Numbered from the stretch's first letter, positions 39,864-48,224 are shown. The stretch: 64,000 nucleotides of DNA from Centipeda artemidis DSM 19719 (GCF_000426665.1 NZ_AUFU01000001.1:434001-498000), one strand, 5' to 3'. Notes: a model not told the origin generated them from the sequence alone. Program-made: numbers and translations.

Positions 39864-41543
39864 TTACCAAATCTTTCCCATGAGGAACCACACACGCCCC
39901 GACGCCGCATTCTTCGGCGCAACCTGCGCATCGAGACCAATGCGCCGTGCATAGTCGAGCCGCGCGAACCAGTCGCCCGGCTTATGATAAGCCGCCCCGA
40001 CACCCCAGCCGCGCAGCGTCATGCGGTTCGGCGCGCCCGCCGGCGCGTTATGGCTAATACGTACTGTCCCCGCATCGTAGAACGTACTCATCGTCAGCCC
40101 GTGCAGCGGCGTATGCCAGCGCAGTTCCGCCGTGCCGAGCACGCCTTCGTCGCCCGATGCCTCTCCCTGCGCGTAGGCACGCACACCGTTCGGCCCCCCG
40201 AGATAAAAATCCTCCGAGCTGTCGAGGTTCTGCCACGATTTTTGCCCCGACACCTTGACCATGAGATCCGCCGCATTGCCGAGCCGCTGCACCGCCGTCA
40301 TATCCGCTTCAACCTTCTCGTAAGCGCCTTCGTTCGTCCGGTTGATCATGCCGAGGATGCTCGAATACAACGAATCATAGGACAAACGTCCGAGCGTAAA
40401 GTTCATATTATAATTCAGCTGCAGCCCGCGCATCCGCTGCATCCCGATCAGCCCCGCATAGACGCTGTGCGTATGCTTCTTCCCTTCGAGGTCAAACCCC
40501 GTAATATCGTCGTTCAGCCTGCGGTAGTTATAGCCGTAGCGCACCAGCAGGCTGCGGTTTGTCAGATGATAGAGCGGCGTCCGGGCAAAAAGCGTCATCG
40601 TCAGGGAATTCCCCTCCGCACCGATCGCCGCAAGCGCGCCGCCGACCTTGTAATTCATCCGCGCAATGCCGATGCCCGCCGTTGTCCCGCCGCGGCCGAC
40701 TACCGTCTCATAGTTCACATAGAAATTCCGCAGGCTCCCGTTCGAAATAATCGTGCCCGCATTGACCTTATCCCCGCGCCCCGACGGATCGTAAAGCGTT
40801 TCCTGCAGGCCGTACCGGTAACGTCCTGTCCCCGTACTGCCGTAGTTCTCCACATAGAACACCGTATTGGACTCCTTCGAGTCCTCGATCCGCACCGTCA
40901 GATCGCTCGTCCCGAACGACGCACCGGGGCTCAGTACGCCCACCGCACGCGCGCCCGTCGCATCCGACACCGAGTAGAGCGCCGTCTCGAGCTTCGCCGA
41001 CGTAATGATATCGTCCTTCTTCAGCCCCGCAATGATACGCGCAGCAACGGGCGTCTTCAGACGGCTCTTATTCTCAATGCGGATGTCATTGTAACGCCCC
41101 GGGATCACGCGCAGCACAATGACCCCGTCCATGCTCTCCTGCGGCGGCAGATACGCCGCAGCGGCAGGATAGCCATGCGTGCGGCAATACGTCGTCAATG
41201 CATCGACGGTGCGGCGCAGATCGGCGATCGTCTTGCCCGCCCCCATTCCCTCTTCGAGGATGCGTGAGAGCTCGTCCTTATCAAGATTCAGATCGGGCGC
41301 CTCAAGCACAAAATTCTCCACCGTAAAATGTGCTTCAAAGTCATCCTTTTGATAGGAAGGGATCCGATCCTCTACACCGATCTCGGGATGCGGTGCCATC
41401 TCCGCAATATCCTCCCCCGGCCGCGCGAGTGACGGCGCGGCAAAGACGCTTGTCCCCGCTCCCGTACAGGCGGCGCAGACAACGGCGGCAAGCCAAAGAC
41501 GCATCGTTCCGTATTTTTTCCGATGATATACAGCACTGCTCAC
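39864..41543 (-). CDS. TpsB/FhaC/ShlB-type two-partner secretion transporter
   Basis: Outer-membrane protein of 559 residues (Omp85-related). A signal peptide with hydrophobic RLWLAAVVCAACTGAG ends near residue 35. One POTRA-2 domain follows (about 60-150, with IRIENKSRLKT at its end), then a 16-strand barrel ending VWFLMGKIW, whose terminal aromatic suits BAM insertion. Members export one large TpsA haemagglutinin or haemolysin. No TpsA gene is in the window. The start is GTG with GGGAGTG upstream; an ATG 13 codons on is possible. Divergent from the tyrosine phosphatase gene. Confidence 0.92.
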   Translation of the reverse strand: MSSAVYHRKKYGTMRLWLAAVVCAACTGAGTSVFAAPSLARPGEDIAEMAPHPEIGVEDRIPSYQKDDFEAHFTVENFVLEAPDLNLDKDELSRILEEGMGAGKTIADLRRTVDALTTYCRTHGYPAAAAYLPPQESMDGVIVLRVIPGRYNDIRIENKSRLKTPVAARIIAGLKKDDIITSAKLETALYSVSDATGARAVGVLSPGASFGTSDLTVRIEDSKESNTVFYVENYGSTGTGRYRYGLQETLYDPSGRGDKVNAGTIISNGSLRNFYVNYETVVGRGGTTAGIGIARMNYKVGGALAAIGAEGNSLTMTLFARTPLYHLTNRSLLVRYGYNYRRLNDDITGFDLEGKKHTHSVYAGLIGMQRMRGLQLNYNMNFTLGRLSYDSLYSSILGMINRTNEGAYEKVEADMTAVQRLGNAADLMVKVSGQKSWQNLDSSEDFYLGGPNGVRAYAQGEASGDEGVLGTAELRWHTPLHGLTMSTFYDAGTVRISHNAPAGAPNRMTLRGWGVGAAYHKPGDWFARLDYARRIGLDAQVAPKNAASGRVWFLMGKIW

Positions 41544-41595
41544 GATTGCGGTTCACTCCCAAATCATATCTCGCCCAGTTTATCATTCCATTTGT

Positions 41596-41624
41596 ATTCT
41601 AGCATCTTCATATGCAAAAGACAA
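41596..41624 (-). promoter_or_regulatory. Promoter of the TpsB gene
   Basis: TTGTCT (41619-41624) and TAGAAT (41596-41601) are 17 bp apart on the minus strand, about 50 bp before the start codon. Confidence 0.7.
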
Positions 41625-41635
41625 GCACGCGGCGC

Positions 41636-41664
41636 TTGCGGTGCAGAGAGATTTACGGTAGAAT
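41636..41664 (+). promoter_or_regulatory. Promoter of the tyrosine phosphatase gene
   Basis: TTGCGG (41636-41641) and TAGAAT (41659-41664) are 17 bp apart, 47 bp before the start. Its -35 is only 11 bp from that of the divergent TpsB promoter. Confidence 0.7.
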
Positions 41665-41711
41665 CGGCAGTACCGGAACCGAAGCCGCATCTCACAGGGA
41701 GGTCGTACGTA

Positions 41712-42179
41712 ATGAAGAAAATACTGTTCGTCTGCCATGGCAACATCTGCCGCTCGCCAATGGCGGAATTCATCATGAAAGCATTGGTGCAGCAAACGGG
41801 GCGCACGGACGAAATCAGCGCTGCATCAAAAGCGATGCACACGGATGAAATCGGGAGCGATATGCATTACGGCACCCGCGAAGTGCTGCGCGCACACGGT
41901 ATTCCCTTTACAAAGCGAAGTGCCGCGCTCATGCAGCGCTCCGATTACGACACGTATGACTACATCGTCGGCATGGATCGTGAAAACATGCGCGACCTCG
42001 ACCGCCTGACGGGCGGTGATCCGGCAGGAAAGACGTACAAACTCCTCTCCTTCATCGGAGAGCGCCGCGATGTCGCCGACCCGTGGTACACCGGAGACTT
42101 CGAAACCACCTACCGCGACGTCAACGCAGGGTGCCGTGCCCTCCTCGCGCAGATTTGCAGCGAGAGCGCGGACACTTGA
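41712..42179 (+). CDS. Low-molecular-weight protein-tyrosine phosphatase
   Basis: A 155-residue LMW-PTP. The catalytic loop CHGNICRSPMAEF (CX5R) starts at Cys8 and the general-acid loop is DVADPWYTGDFETTY near residue 125. Bacterial members dephosphorylate BY-kinases and arginine- or tyrosine-phosphorylated proteins; no kinase gene is adjacent, so the substrate is unknown. The ATG at 41712 has GGGAGG upstream; the open frame starts far earlier but without similarity. Confidence 0.94.
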   Translation: MKKILFVCHGNICRSPMAEFIMKALVQQTGRTDEISAASKAMHTDEIGSDMHYGTREVLRAHGIPFTKRSAALMQRSDYDTYDYIVGMDRENMRDLDRLTGGDPAGKTYKLLSFIGERRDVADPWYTGDFETTYRDVNAGCRALLAQICSESADT

Positions 42180-42222
42180 CGATTGGCAGACCTGTCTCCA
42201 TGATACAACATGAGCGCACAGA

Positions 42223-42250
42223 AAAACCGCAGCCGTTTGACTGCGGTTTT
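42223..42250. terminator. Bidirectional terminator between phosphatase gene and tRNA-Gln
   Basis: AAAACCGCAG (42223-42232) pairs with CTGCGGTTTT (42241-42250) around 8 nt, with A/T runs on both sides. It ends both the plus-strand phosphatase transcript and the minus-strand tRNA transcript. Confidence 0.85.
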
Positions 42251-42260
42251 AATTTACAAA

Positions 42261-42336
42261 TGGCAGGGGTAGCTGGACTCGAACCAACGCATGCGGGATT
42301 CAGAATCCCGTGCCTTACCAACTTGGCGATACCCCT
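42261..42336 (-). tRNA. tRNA-Gln (anticodon CTG)
   Basis: The minus strand folds as a cloverleaf: acceptor AGGGGTA with TACCCCT, D arm GCCA/AGGC-type, anticodon arm CGGGA-TTCTGAA-TCCCG with anticodon CTG, and T arm GTTGG-TTCGAGT-CCAGC. The CCA end is encoded. The CTG anticodon reads CAG (glutamine), and the body resembles other bacterial tRNA-Gln. Confidence 0.95.
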
Positions 42337-42362
42337 ATCGCTGCATGTCAGCAACATGAGAG

Positions 42363-42391
42363 ATTATAGACGAATACGATGAGGTTGTCAA
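42363..42391 (-). promoter_or_regulatory. Promoter of tRNA-Gln
   Basis: TTGACA (42386-42391) and TATAAT (42363-42368), both perfect consensus, 17 bp apart on the minus strand, 26 bp before the tRNA. Confidence 0.92.
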
Positions 42392-42444
42392 GGAAATATT
42401 TTCGGAGAGCAGGCACACGTAAAGAGGCGCCGCTACCCGTCTGT

Positions 42445-44157
42445 CTAAATCGCCAGTTCCCGCTCATGGAACCGCCGCAGAGAGAGGCGGTGTGCAATAC
42501 TGACGATAGTACTCTCGGGACAGTACACGCGCAAAAGGCCATACATCGCTTCCTCATTAGCGTGATCAAGAGCCGATGTTGCCTCGTCCAGGAAGAGCCA
42601 CGCGGGCTTTTTCAAAAAGACACGCAGGAATGCAATGCGCTGCTGCTCGCCAAGCGAAAGGGACTGTCCCCAATTCTCTTCGTCAGCCAACCGCTGCACA
42701 AGAGAGGAGAGTCCACAAGCGTGGAGGAGATCCCGCAGATAGTCGTCACTGCACGGCATCTCCCGCTGCGGGTAGACGATCGCATCCCGCAGCGTACCAA
42801 GCGGGAGATACGGTTTCTGCGGCACAAAGAACGGGGTGAAGTCCGACGGCACCGTGATCTCTCCGTCGGCATAAGGCCATATGCCCGCAAGCGTTTTGAG
42901 CAGCGTGCTCTTGCCGCGTCCGGAAGGCCCTGTGATGAGGAGCCGTTCCCCCGCAGAGATCGTGAGGTTCAGATCGCGCAGCAGTATCTCCCCGTCCGGT
43001 TTTTGCACGGTAAGCGCGCGTGCCTCCAATACATGCTCCGAATGCACGCTGCGGCGCAGATGCGATCGACGCAGCATCTCCCGCGTGTCGTCCATATGCC
43101 GGCGAAAGTCCGTAAGACGATGCACTACTGCCTGCAGCTGCGCAAACGACGCTTCGGTCGGGGAATAATAGTGCAGAACGAGATAGGCGAGCGCGTTCTC
43201 CACCTGCTGAAAGGCAACCGCCGTCTGCATCAGCCCGCCGAACTGCATCTCTCCGCTGAAGATCTTCGGCACCCCCACAAGATAGGGAAAAAGGAACGAT
43301 ATACGCCAATGCAGCGACGTCACCCACGAGAGCTGGCGCTGCTTCGTCATGAGACGGCGAAAGTTCTCCCATATCGAACGAAAGCGTGCGGCGGCGTCCT
43401 TTTGCTCCTTTGCCTCGCCGCAGTAGGCGGCAATGCTTTCACCATATTCGCGCAGACGTGCCAGACCAAAGCGGAAATTTGCCTCGTATTCCTGCTGCTT
43501 ATAGTTCAGAGAGATCAGCGGTTTTCCAAACCAAACGGTGAAAAAGCAGCCTGCTAAAGCATAGGCCACGGCAAGCCACACCATATACCCATGCACCGGC
43601 ACACCTGTCTCACCCACCGGCAGATAGAGCACGCCGGAGAGGTTCCAAAGAACGACGCTGAACGAACAGATTTTCATAACGGCGTTCAAGATACCGAGCG
43701 ACAAAGACAGAACATAGTTCACGAACAAACGGATATCATCAGAAATTCGCTGATCAGGGTTATCGATATCCTCTTCTCCGCCCCGCATCACCTGCATGAA
43801 GTAATAGGTGCGGTCGCCGAGCCACGTGCCGGTATAGTTGTCCACCACCCATGCGCGCCACCGTATCTCCAAATACTGCATGAGATAGTCGCGGTTCACC
43901 TCAATAAAGATGAAGGTCACCATGTACATCGGCCAAAATTTCAGATAGTAAAAGAAATGCTCCGGGGAGACTTCTTGAATGGTATTGTAAAAGTCTTTCT
44001 GCCAGGCGTTGTAATACACCATAATGGAAACATAAACGAGCTGCATCGCGATAATGGCGACAGCCAGCAGCCGCGCCTTCCATTTATAATCGGACGTCCA
44101 AAATCCCCTGGACAGCAGCCATATATCGCGCAAAAATGCGCGGTTCAAATTTTTCAC
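42445..44157 (-). CDS. ABC transporter, SbmA/YddA-type fused permease-ATPase
   Basis: A 570-residue half-transporter. Six helices in an ABC_membrane_2/SbmA-BacA-like domain (about 1-330, with WRAWVVDNYTGTWLGDRTYY and NPDQRISDDI, a family hallmark) precede the ATPase. Walker A is GPSGRGKST near residue 395, the signature LSLGEQQRI near residue 505 and Walker B AWLFLDEATSAL. Relatives move antimicrobial peptides, vitamin B12 or siderophores. The GTG at 44157 is chosen because AGGAGG lies 5 nt upstream; a TTG five codons earlier has none. It follows the remnant of a TonB-dependent receptor and a terminator, so a link to iron uptake is plausible but unproven. Confidence 0.9.
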   Translation of the reverse strand: MKNLNRAFLRDIWLLSRGFWTSDYKWKARLLAVAIIAMQLVYVSIMVYYNAWQKDFYNTIQEVSPEHFFYYLKFWPMYMVTFIFIEVNRDYLMQYLEIRWRAWVVDNYTGTWLGDRTYYFMQVMRGGEEDIDNPDQRISDDIRLFVNYVLSLSLGILNAVMKICSFSVVLWNLSGVLYLPVGETGVPVHGYMVWLAVAYALAGCFFTVWFGKPLISLNYKQQEYEANFRFGLARLREYGESIAAYCGEAKEQKDAAARFRSIWENFRRLMTKQRQLSWVTSLHWRISFLFPYLVGVPKIFSGEMQFGGLMQTAVAFQQVENALAYLVLHYYSPTEASFAQLQAVVHRLTDFRRHMDDTREMLRRSHLRRSVHSEHVLEARALTVQKPDGEILLRDLNLTISAGERLLITGPSGRGKSTLLKTLAGIWPYADGEITVPSDFTPFFVPQKPYLPLGTLRDAIVYPQREMPCSDDYLRDLLHACGLSSLVQRLADEENWGQSLSLGEQQRIAFLRVFLKKPAWLFLDEATSALDHANEEAMYGLLRVYCPESTIVSIAHRLSLRRFHERELAI

Positions 44158-44174
44158 GTGCTCCTCCTGCAAAA

Positions 44175-44200
44175 ACGGCAGGCTTTAGGCAGCCTGCCGT
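44175..44200 (-). terminator. Terminator between receptor remnant and ABC gene
   Basis: A perfect 10-bp stem ACGGCAGGCT/AGCCTGCCGT with a 6-nt loop, followed by TTTTT on the minus strand. The T-run ends only a few bases before the ABC ribosome-binding site, so the ABC gene depends on read-through unless a promoter overlaps. Confidence 0.88.
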
Positions 44201-44221
44201 CTTTTCTATGTACGATACGAT

Positions 44222-44779
44222 TTAGAGATCCGCTGAAAGCGAGAGGAGGAACGTGCGCGGATTACCTACGGTCACGCCGTAAGCGCGCGCCTGCCAGTAT
44301 TTGCGGTCAAAGAGATTATTGACGCTGAGCCGCAGGGTCATCGGCGTTTTCCCAGATTGGAACTTGTAGCGGAGTCCAAGGTCAAACGTCATATAAGACG
44401 GTACTCGTACCGTGTTTGCAGGATTGATATATGCCGCTCCGGTATGGGTAAGCCGTCCTGTCACAGTCAGTCCCGGAGCAGAGGGGATGTCGTATTCGGC
44501 GTTCAGGACGGCAGTCAGCCGTGGTGCAGCCATTGCCAGCTTACCGTCGAGCGTACCGCCCGCCGTACTAATCTTTTTCGCATCGAGATACATAAGCCCC
44601 CCGAGCAGGCGGAATCCTTTCTTCGGTTCACCGAAGACGTTCACCTCGATGCCGCGGTGCCGCTCTTCGCCGTCCAATGCAACAATATATCGGCCGGGCG
44701 TCGTCGTCCTCTTGATCGTCGATGGCAGCTTCGTACTGAACGCGCTGACGGTTGCCGCGATCTTGCCCATGTAAAGCAA
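44222..44779 (-). pseudogene. Remnant of a TonB-dependent receptor (C-terminal barrel only)
   Basis: About 185 codons match the last strands of a TonB-dependent siderophore receptor: GKIAATVSAF, the GIEVNVFGEP and LLGGLMYLDAK strands, NNLFDRKYWQARA and the terminal SLSADL. The plug domain, TonB box, signal peptide and most of the barrel are missing. Reading upstream, the frame runs straight into a -10 box only about 20 bp before the first usable start, with no ribosome-binding site. This looks like an internal deletion that joined the promoter to the 3' end of the gene. No working product is expected. Confidence 0.85.
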
Positions 44780-44796
44780 AAAGTAATAACAGCCAT

Positions 44797-44825
44797 ATTA
44801 TAAACGATACAGATTCTCATTACAA
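44797..44825 (-). promoter_or_regulatory. Promoter with Fur-like box of the former TonB receptor
   Basis: TTGTAA (44820-44825) and TATAAT (44797-44802) are 17 bp apart on the minus strand. The spacer TGAGAATCTGTATCGTT resembles a Fur box, as expected for a siderophore receptor. Fur binding is inferred. Confidence 0.6.
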
Positions 44826-44844
44826 GGGGTGTTCTATAGAAAAA

Positions 44845-44878
44845 CCGCCGCACACATCATTTTATATGTGCACGGCGG
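44845..44878 (-). terminator. Intrinsic terminator of the rplS-lepB-xth-prfC transcript
   Basis: CCGCCG (44845-44850) pairs with CGGCGG (44873-44878), an inner CACAT/ATGTG stem adds stability, and TTTTT follows on the minus strand. It ends the long 3' untranslated region that holds the two 143-bp repeats. Confidence 0.85.
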
Positions 44879-44943
44879 CCTCTTATATTTTGAATCATAA
44901 CCGCAGGATTTCTCACGACAGCGACACCGGTCGCTAAAATCCC

Positions 44944-45086
44944 GCGTCACACCGAAACGTAAGTGACGCGGAAGTTTCGATGCATAGCTAGGCATGAGGA
45001 GAATCCAAGCGAAGGCGTAGTTAAGGAGCTACGTCGAGCGCAGGATTCGACAAATAACGACGCTAGGCGCGAAAATCCCGCGTCAC
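44944..45086 (-). repeat. 143-bp structured repeat, unit 1
   Basis: First of two tandem units after prfC (6 bp apart). Read on the minus strand, outer arms GTGACGCGG (complement of 45078-45086) and CCGCGTCAC (complement of 44963-44971) pair; the inner stem pairs GAATCC (45043-45048) with GGATTC (45001-45006). A short hairpin GCGTCAC/GTGACGC (44944-44950 and 44963-44969) competes with the outer stem. CCTAGC occurs twice. I recognise no named RNA family. Confidence 0.85.
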
Positions 45087-45092
45087 GCCTCC

Positions 45093-45235
45093 GCTTCACA
45101 CCGTAACGTAAGTGAAGCGTCAGTTTGGATGCATAGCTAGGAATGAGGCGAATGCGAGCGACGGCGTAGTCAAAAGCTACTCCTAGCGAAGCATTCGACG
45201 AAATGACGACGCTAGGCGCCAAGATCACGCTTCAC
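45093..45235 (-). repeat. 143-bp structured repeat, unit 2
   Basis: Same length and layout as unit 1. On the minus strand the outer arms are GTGAAGCGT (complement of 45227-45235) and ACGCTTCAC (complement of 45112-45120), the inner stem is GAATGC/GCATTC (45191-45196 and 45150-45155), and the competing hairpin is GCTTCAC/GTGAAGC (45093-45099 and 45112-45118). Differences from unit 1 in these stems are paired on both sides. Its first 11 bases on the minus strand contain the prfC stop codon. Confidence 0.85.
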
Positions 45236-46850
45236 GTCTATCGAAGGGTACTTGTCCCAGCTCTAACTCCGGATTATTCTCCCTGATCCACCCAAGCGCC
45301 CACTCGTTATTCACGAGCAAAACAGGGTTGCCGTTCCTATCCCGGACGAACATGCCGCGGTCTGCACCGCGGAGGTCGGAGGGCTTAATGGGGCGTCCGT
45401 CGGGGAACGCGAGCCAGCGTGCGGTCTCAAAGGGCTGCATCTGCATGGTGATATCGACGTTGTATTCGTTCTTCAGGCGGTACTCGAGTACTTCGAACTG
45501 GAGTGTGCCGACGGTGCCGACGATGTAGCTGTCGAGCCCTGCGCCGACCTGTTCGAAGAGCTGTATCGCGCCTTCCTGCGTGAGCTGCTCGATGCCCTTG
45601 ACGAACTGCTTGCGCTTCATGGTGTCCTTTGCGGCGACGCGCGCGAAGCGTTCGGGCGGAAACACGGGGAAGTCCTCGAATTTGAATTTGTGCGCGGGGT
45701 CGCAGAGGGTATCGCCGATGCCGAACACGCCGGGGTCAAAGAGCCCTACGATGTCGCCGGGATAGGCGGTGTCGATGATCTGCCTGTCCTGCGCGAGGAA
45801 CTGCTGCGGCTGCGCGAGCTTGATGAGTTTGCCGCTCGGCGCGTGCCAGACGCTCATGTTCCGGTCAAATTTCCCGGAGGAGATGCGGATGAACGCGAGG
45901 CGGTCGCGGTGCGCGGGGTTCATGTTCGCCTGTATCTTAAAGACGAATCCGGAGAACTGTTCGTCGTCCGGTTCGATCACGCCGTCCGAGGACATGCGCG
46001 GCGCAGGCGGCGGCGCGAGGCGGATGTACTCTTCGAGAAAGTTCTGCACGCCGAAGTTCGTCATGGCGGAGCCGAAAAACATGGGCGTTAATTGTCCCGC
46101 GGCGACCGCCGCCTCGTCGAACTCCTCCCCCGCTTCGCGCAGGAGTTCGAGATCGTCCGCGAGCGCGGCGCAGGTCTCGGCGCCGACGCGTTCCTTCCAC
46201 GCGGGATCGTCGGGGGCAAAGATCTCGGATGCGCGCGTCTCCTGTCCGTGTGTGCTGTCCTCGGCGAAGAGTTCGATGCGGTCTTTCTCGCGGTCGTAGA
46301 CGCCGCGGTAGGTGCCGTCGGTGCCGATGGGCCAGTTCATGGGATAGGAGCTGATGCCGAGGACGTTTTCGAGTTCGTCCATAAGGTCAAGCGGCGCTTT
46401 GCCGAAGCGGTCGAGTTTATTGACAAAGGTAAAGATGGGGATGCCGCGCTGTCGACAGACGCGGAACAGCTTCCGTGTCTGCGCCTCAACGCCCTTTGCC
46501 GCGTCGAGGATCATGACGGCGCTGTCGACCGCCATGAGTGTGCGGTAGGTGTCCTCGCTGAAGTCCTGATGCCCGGGGGTGTCGAGGATGTTGATGCGGT
46601 ATCCGTCGTAGTCGAACTGGAGGACGGAGGACGTGACGGAGATACCGCGCTGTTTCTCGATCTCCATCCAGTCGGAGACGGCGTGCCGCTGCGTCTTGCG
46701 CGACTTGATGGAGCCCGCGAGATGGATCGCGCCTCCGTAGAGGAGGAGCTTTTCGGTGAGCGTGGTCTTGCCCGCGTCCGGATGTGAGATGATCGCGAAC
46801 GTGCGCCGTTTGGCAATCTCTGCCGCGAGCTCTTCTTTTAACGTAGCCAT
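45225..46850 (-). CDS. prfC: Peptide chain release factor 3
   Basis: GTPase that recycles RF1/RF2 after termination. G1 motif ISHPDAGKTTLTEKLLLYGG at residues 20-39, RGISVTSSVLQF, DTPGHQDFSEDTYR, NKLDR, and the RF3-specific C-terminus. 541 residues. Last gene of the rplS-lepB-xth-prfC set, 16 bp after xth. Its final codons (Arg-Glu-Ala-stop) are written by the edge of the 143-bp repeat, so the repeat may have replaced the native end. Confidence 0.97.
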   Translation of the reverse strand: MATLKEELAAEIAKRRTFAIISHPDAGKTTLTEKLLLYGGAIHLAGSIKSRKTQRHAVSDWMEIEKQRGISVTSSVLQFDYDGYRINILDTPGHQDFSEDTYRTLMAVDSAVMILDAAKGVEAQTRKLFRVCRQRGIPIFTFVNKLDRFGKAPLDLMDELENVLGISSYPMNWPIGTDGTYRGVYDREKDRIELFAEDSTHGQETRASEIFAPDDPAWKERVGAETCAALADDLELLREAGEEFDEAAVAAGQLTPMFFGSAMTNFGVQNFLEEYIRLAPPPAPRMSSDGVIEPDDEQFSGFVFKIQANMNPAHRDRLAFIRISSGKFDRNMSVWHAPSGKLIKLAQPQQFLAQDRQIIDTAYPGDIVGLFDPGVFGIGDTLCDPAHKFKFEDFPVFPPERFARVAAKDTMKRKQFVKGIEQLTQEGAIQLFEQVGAGLDSYIVGTVGTLQFEVLEYRLKNEYNVDITMQMQPFETARWLAFPDGRPIKPSDLRGADRGMFVRDRNGNPVLLVNNEWALGWIRENNPELELGQVPFDRREA

Positions 46851-46866
46851 GAATCTTCCTTCGGAT

Positions 46867-47619
46867 TTAGGATAATGTCAGCGAGACGGGGCAGTGGTCG
46901 CTCCCGAATACGTCCGCATGAATCTCGGCGGCGGCGATGCGCCCGCGCAGCTCCTCGGAGACGAGGAAGTAGTCGATGCGCCATCCGGCATTCGTCTCAC
47001 GCGCGTGGCGCAGATACGACCACCATGTATACGCGCCGACTTTGTCGGGGTAAAGTGCGCGGAAGGTGTCGACGAAGCCCGCCGCGAGGAGTTCGCCGAA
47101 TTTGCCGCGCTCTTCGTCGGTAAAGCCCGCGTTCCGGCGGTTGCTCTTGGGGTTCTTGAGGTCGATTTCCGTGTGTGCGACGTTGAGATCGCCGCAGACG
47201 ACGACGGGCTTTTTCGACCGCAGTTCGAGCAGGAACGAGCGGAACGCGTCCTCCCATGCCATGCGGTAATCGAGACGTGCGAGCGCATTTTGGGAGTTTG
47301 GTGTGTAGACGGTGACGAGATAGAGATCGTCAAACTCCATCGTGATGACGCGTCCCTCGTTGTCGTGCTGCGGGATGCCGATGCCGCGGGCAACGGACAG
47401 GGGCTTTACGCGCGTAAAGATCGCGGTGCCGGAATATCCCTTTTTCTCGGCGCTGTAAAAATACTGCTCATAGCCGGGCAGATCGAGGATCGCCTGCCCC
47501 TCCTGCATCTTCGTTTCCTGCAGGCAGAAGGCGTCCGCATCGAGTTCTTTGAACGACTCCATGAAGCCCTTTTTGAGTGCGGCGCGCAGTCCGTTGACGT
47601 TCCATGATACAAAGCGCAT
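46867..47619 (-). CDS. xth: Exodeoxyribonuclease III
   Basis: AP endonuclease and 3'-5' exonuclease of base excision repair. Opens MRFVSWNVNGLRAALKKGF; metal- and substrate-site motifs are LQETKMQEGQ (Glu34), VVCGDLNVAHTEIDLKNPK (Asp/Asn near 150), IDYFLVS and the terminal GSDHCPVSLTLS. 250 residues. 14 bp after lepB. Confidence 0.97.
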   Translation of the reverse strand: MRFVSWNVNGLRAALKKGFMESFKELDADAFCLQETKMQEGQAILDLPGYEQYFYSAEKKGYSGTAIFTRVKPLSVARGIGIPQHDNEGRVITMEFDDLYLVTVYTPNSQNALARLDYRMAWEDAFRSFLLELRSKKPVVVCGDLNVAHTEIDLKNPKSNRRNAGFTDEERGKFGELLAAGFVDTFRALYPDKVGAYTWWSYLRHARETNAGWRIDYFLVSEELRGRIAAAEIHADVFGSDHCPVSLTLS

Positions 47620-47633
47620 GAAAGTCCCCCTTT

Positions 47634-48161
47634 TTAGAGTGTTTTATAGGCGGACAGCGGCCAGAACACCATGACCGCCTTGCCCTTGATAAGGTCGTAC
47701 GGCACGAATCCGACGTCGGCAAAGCGGCTGTCCTCGGAATTGTTGCGGTTGTCGCCCATGACGAAGATATGCCCCTCCGGGACGGTCATTTTGGGGTATT
47801 CGCTCCGCGTCTTTTCGAGGATGTAATCCTCGACGAGGATTTGATCATTGACGAGAACGCGTCCCTCTCGGATCTCGATGGTATCGCCCGGGGTCGCGAT
47901 CACGCGCTTGATAAAGTCGCGGCTCGGGTCGCGCGGATACTGAAAGACGAGCACCTCGCCCTTTTCGGGGGCACGGAACCGGTAGATGAATTTATTGACG
48001 ACGAGCCGCTCCGCCGATTCGAGCGTGGGGCGCATCGAAGGGCCGTCCACAACGTAAAGCTCGACAATGAACGTGCGAATGAACATCGCCAGCGCCACGG
48101 CGACGACGATGGAGATGACCCAGTCCTTGATTTCTGAAGCGGTCGAATTTTCCTTTTCCAT
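47634..48161 (-). CDS. lepB: Signal peptidase I
   Basis: Membrane serine protease that removes Sec and Tat signal peptides. One N-terminal helix (WVISIVVAVALAMFIRTFIV), the nucleophile in VVDGPSMRPTL near residue 41, and the general base Lys in DFIKRVIATPGDTIEI near residue 83; then GHIFVMGDNRNNSEDSR. 175 residues, the short Gram-positive-like form. 63 bp after rplS, separated from it by a hairpin. Confidence 0.96.
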   Translation of the reverse strand: MEKENSTASEIKDWVISIVVAVALAMFIRTFIVELYVVDGPSMRPTLESAERLVVNKFIYRFRAPEKGEVLVFQYPRDPSRDFIKRVIATPGDTIEIREGRVLVNDQILVEDYILEKTRSEYPKMTVPEGHIFVMGDNRNNSEDSRFADVGFVPYDLIKGKAVMVFWPLSAYKTL

Positions 48162-48190
48162 AAAATCCTCCTCTCATAACAGCAAAAATA

Positions 48191-48210
48191 GGGACTGCCG
48201 AAGCAGTCCC
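48191..48210 (-). terminator. Hairpin between rplS and lepB
   Basis: GGGACTGC-CGAA-GCAGTCCC, an 8-bp stem with a stable tetraloop, followed on the minus strand by TATTTTTG. It probably attenuates transcription into lepB. Confidence 0.8.
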
Positions 48211-48224
48211 CATCGCTCTTACGA

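Noticed and set aside
39510-41267. A 585-codon plus-strand frame opposite trmB and the TpsB gene
   Set aside because: Antisense shadow rich in Arg; both opposite genes have clear motifs.
44947-45228. A 93-codon frame running through both 143-bp repeats
   Set aside because: The units are offset by 149 bp, which is not a multiple of three, so the frame reads each unit differently; base changes follow stems, not codons. It may well be annotated as a hypothetical protein elsewhere.
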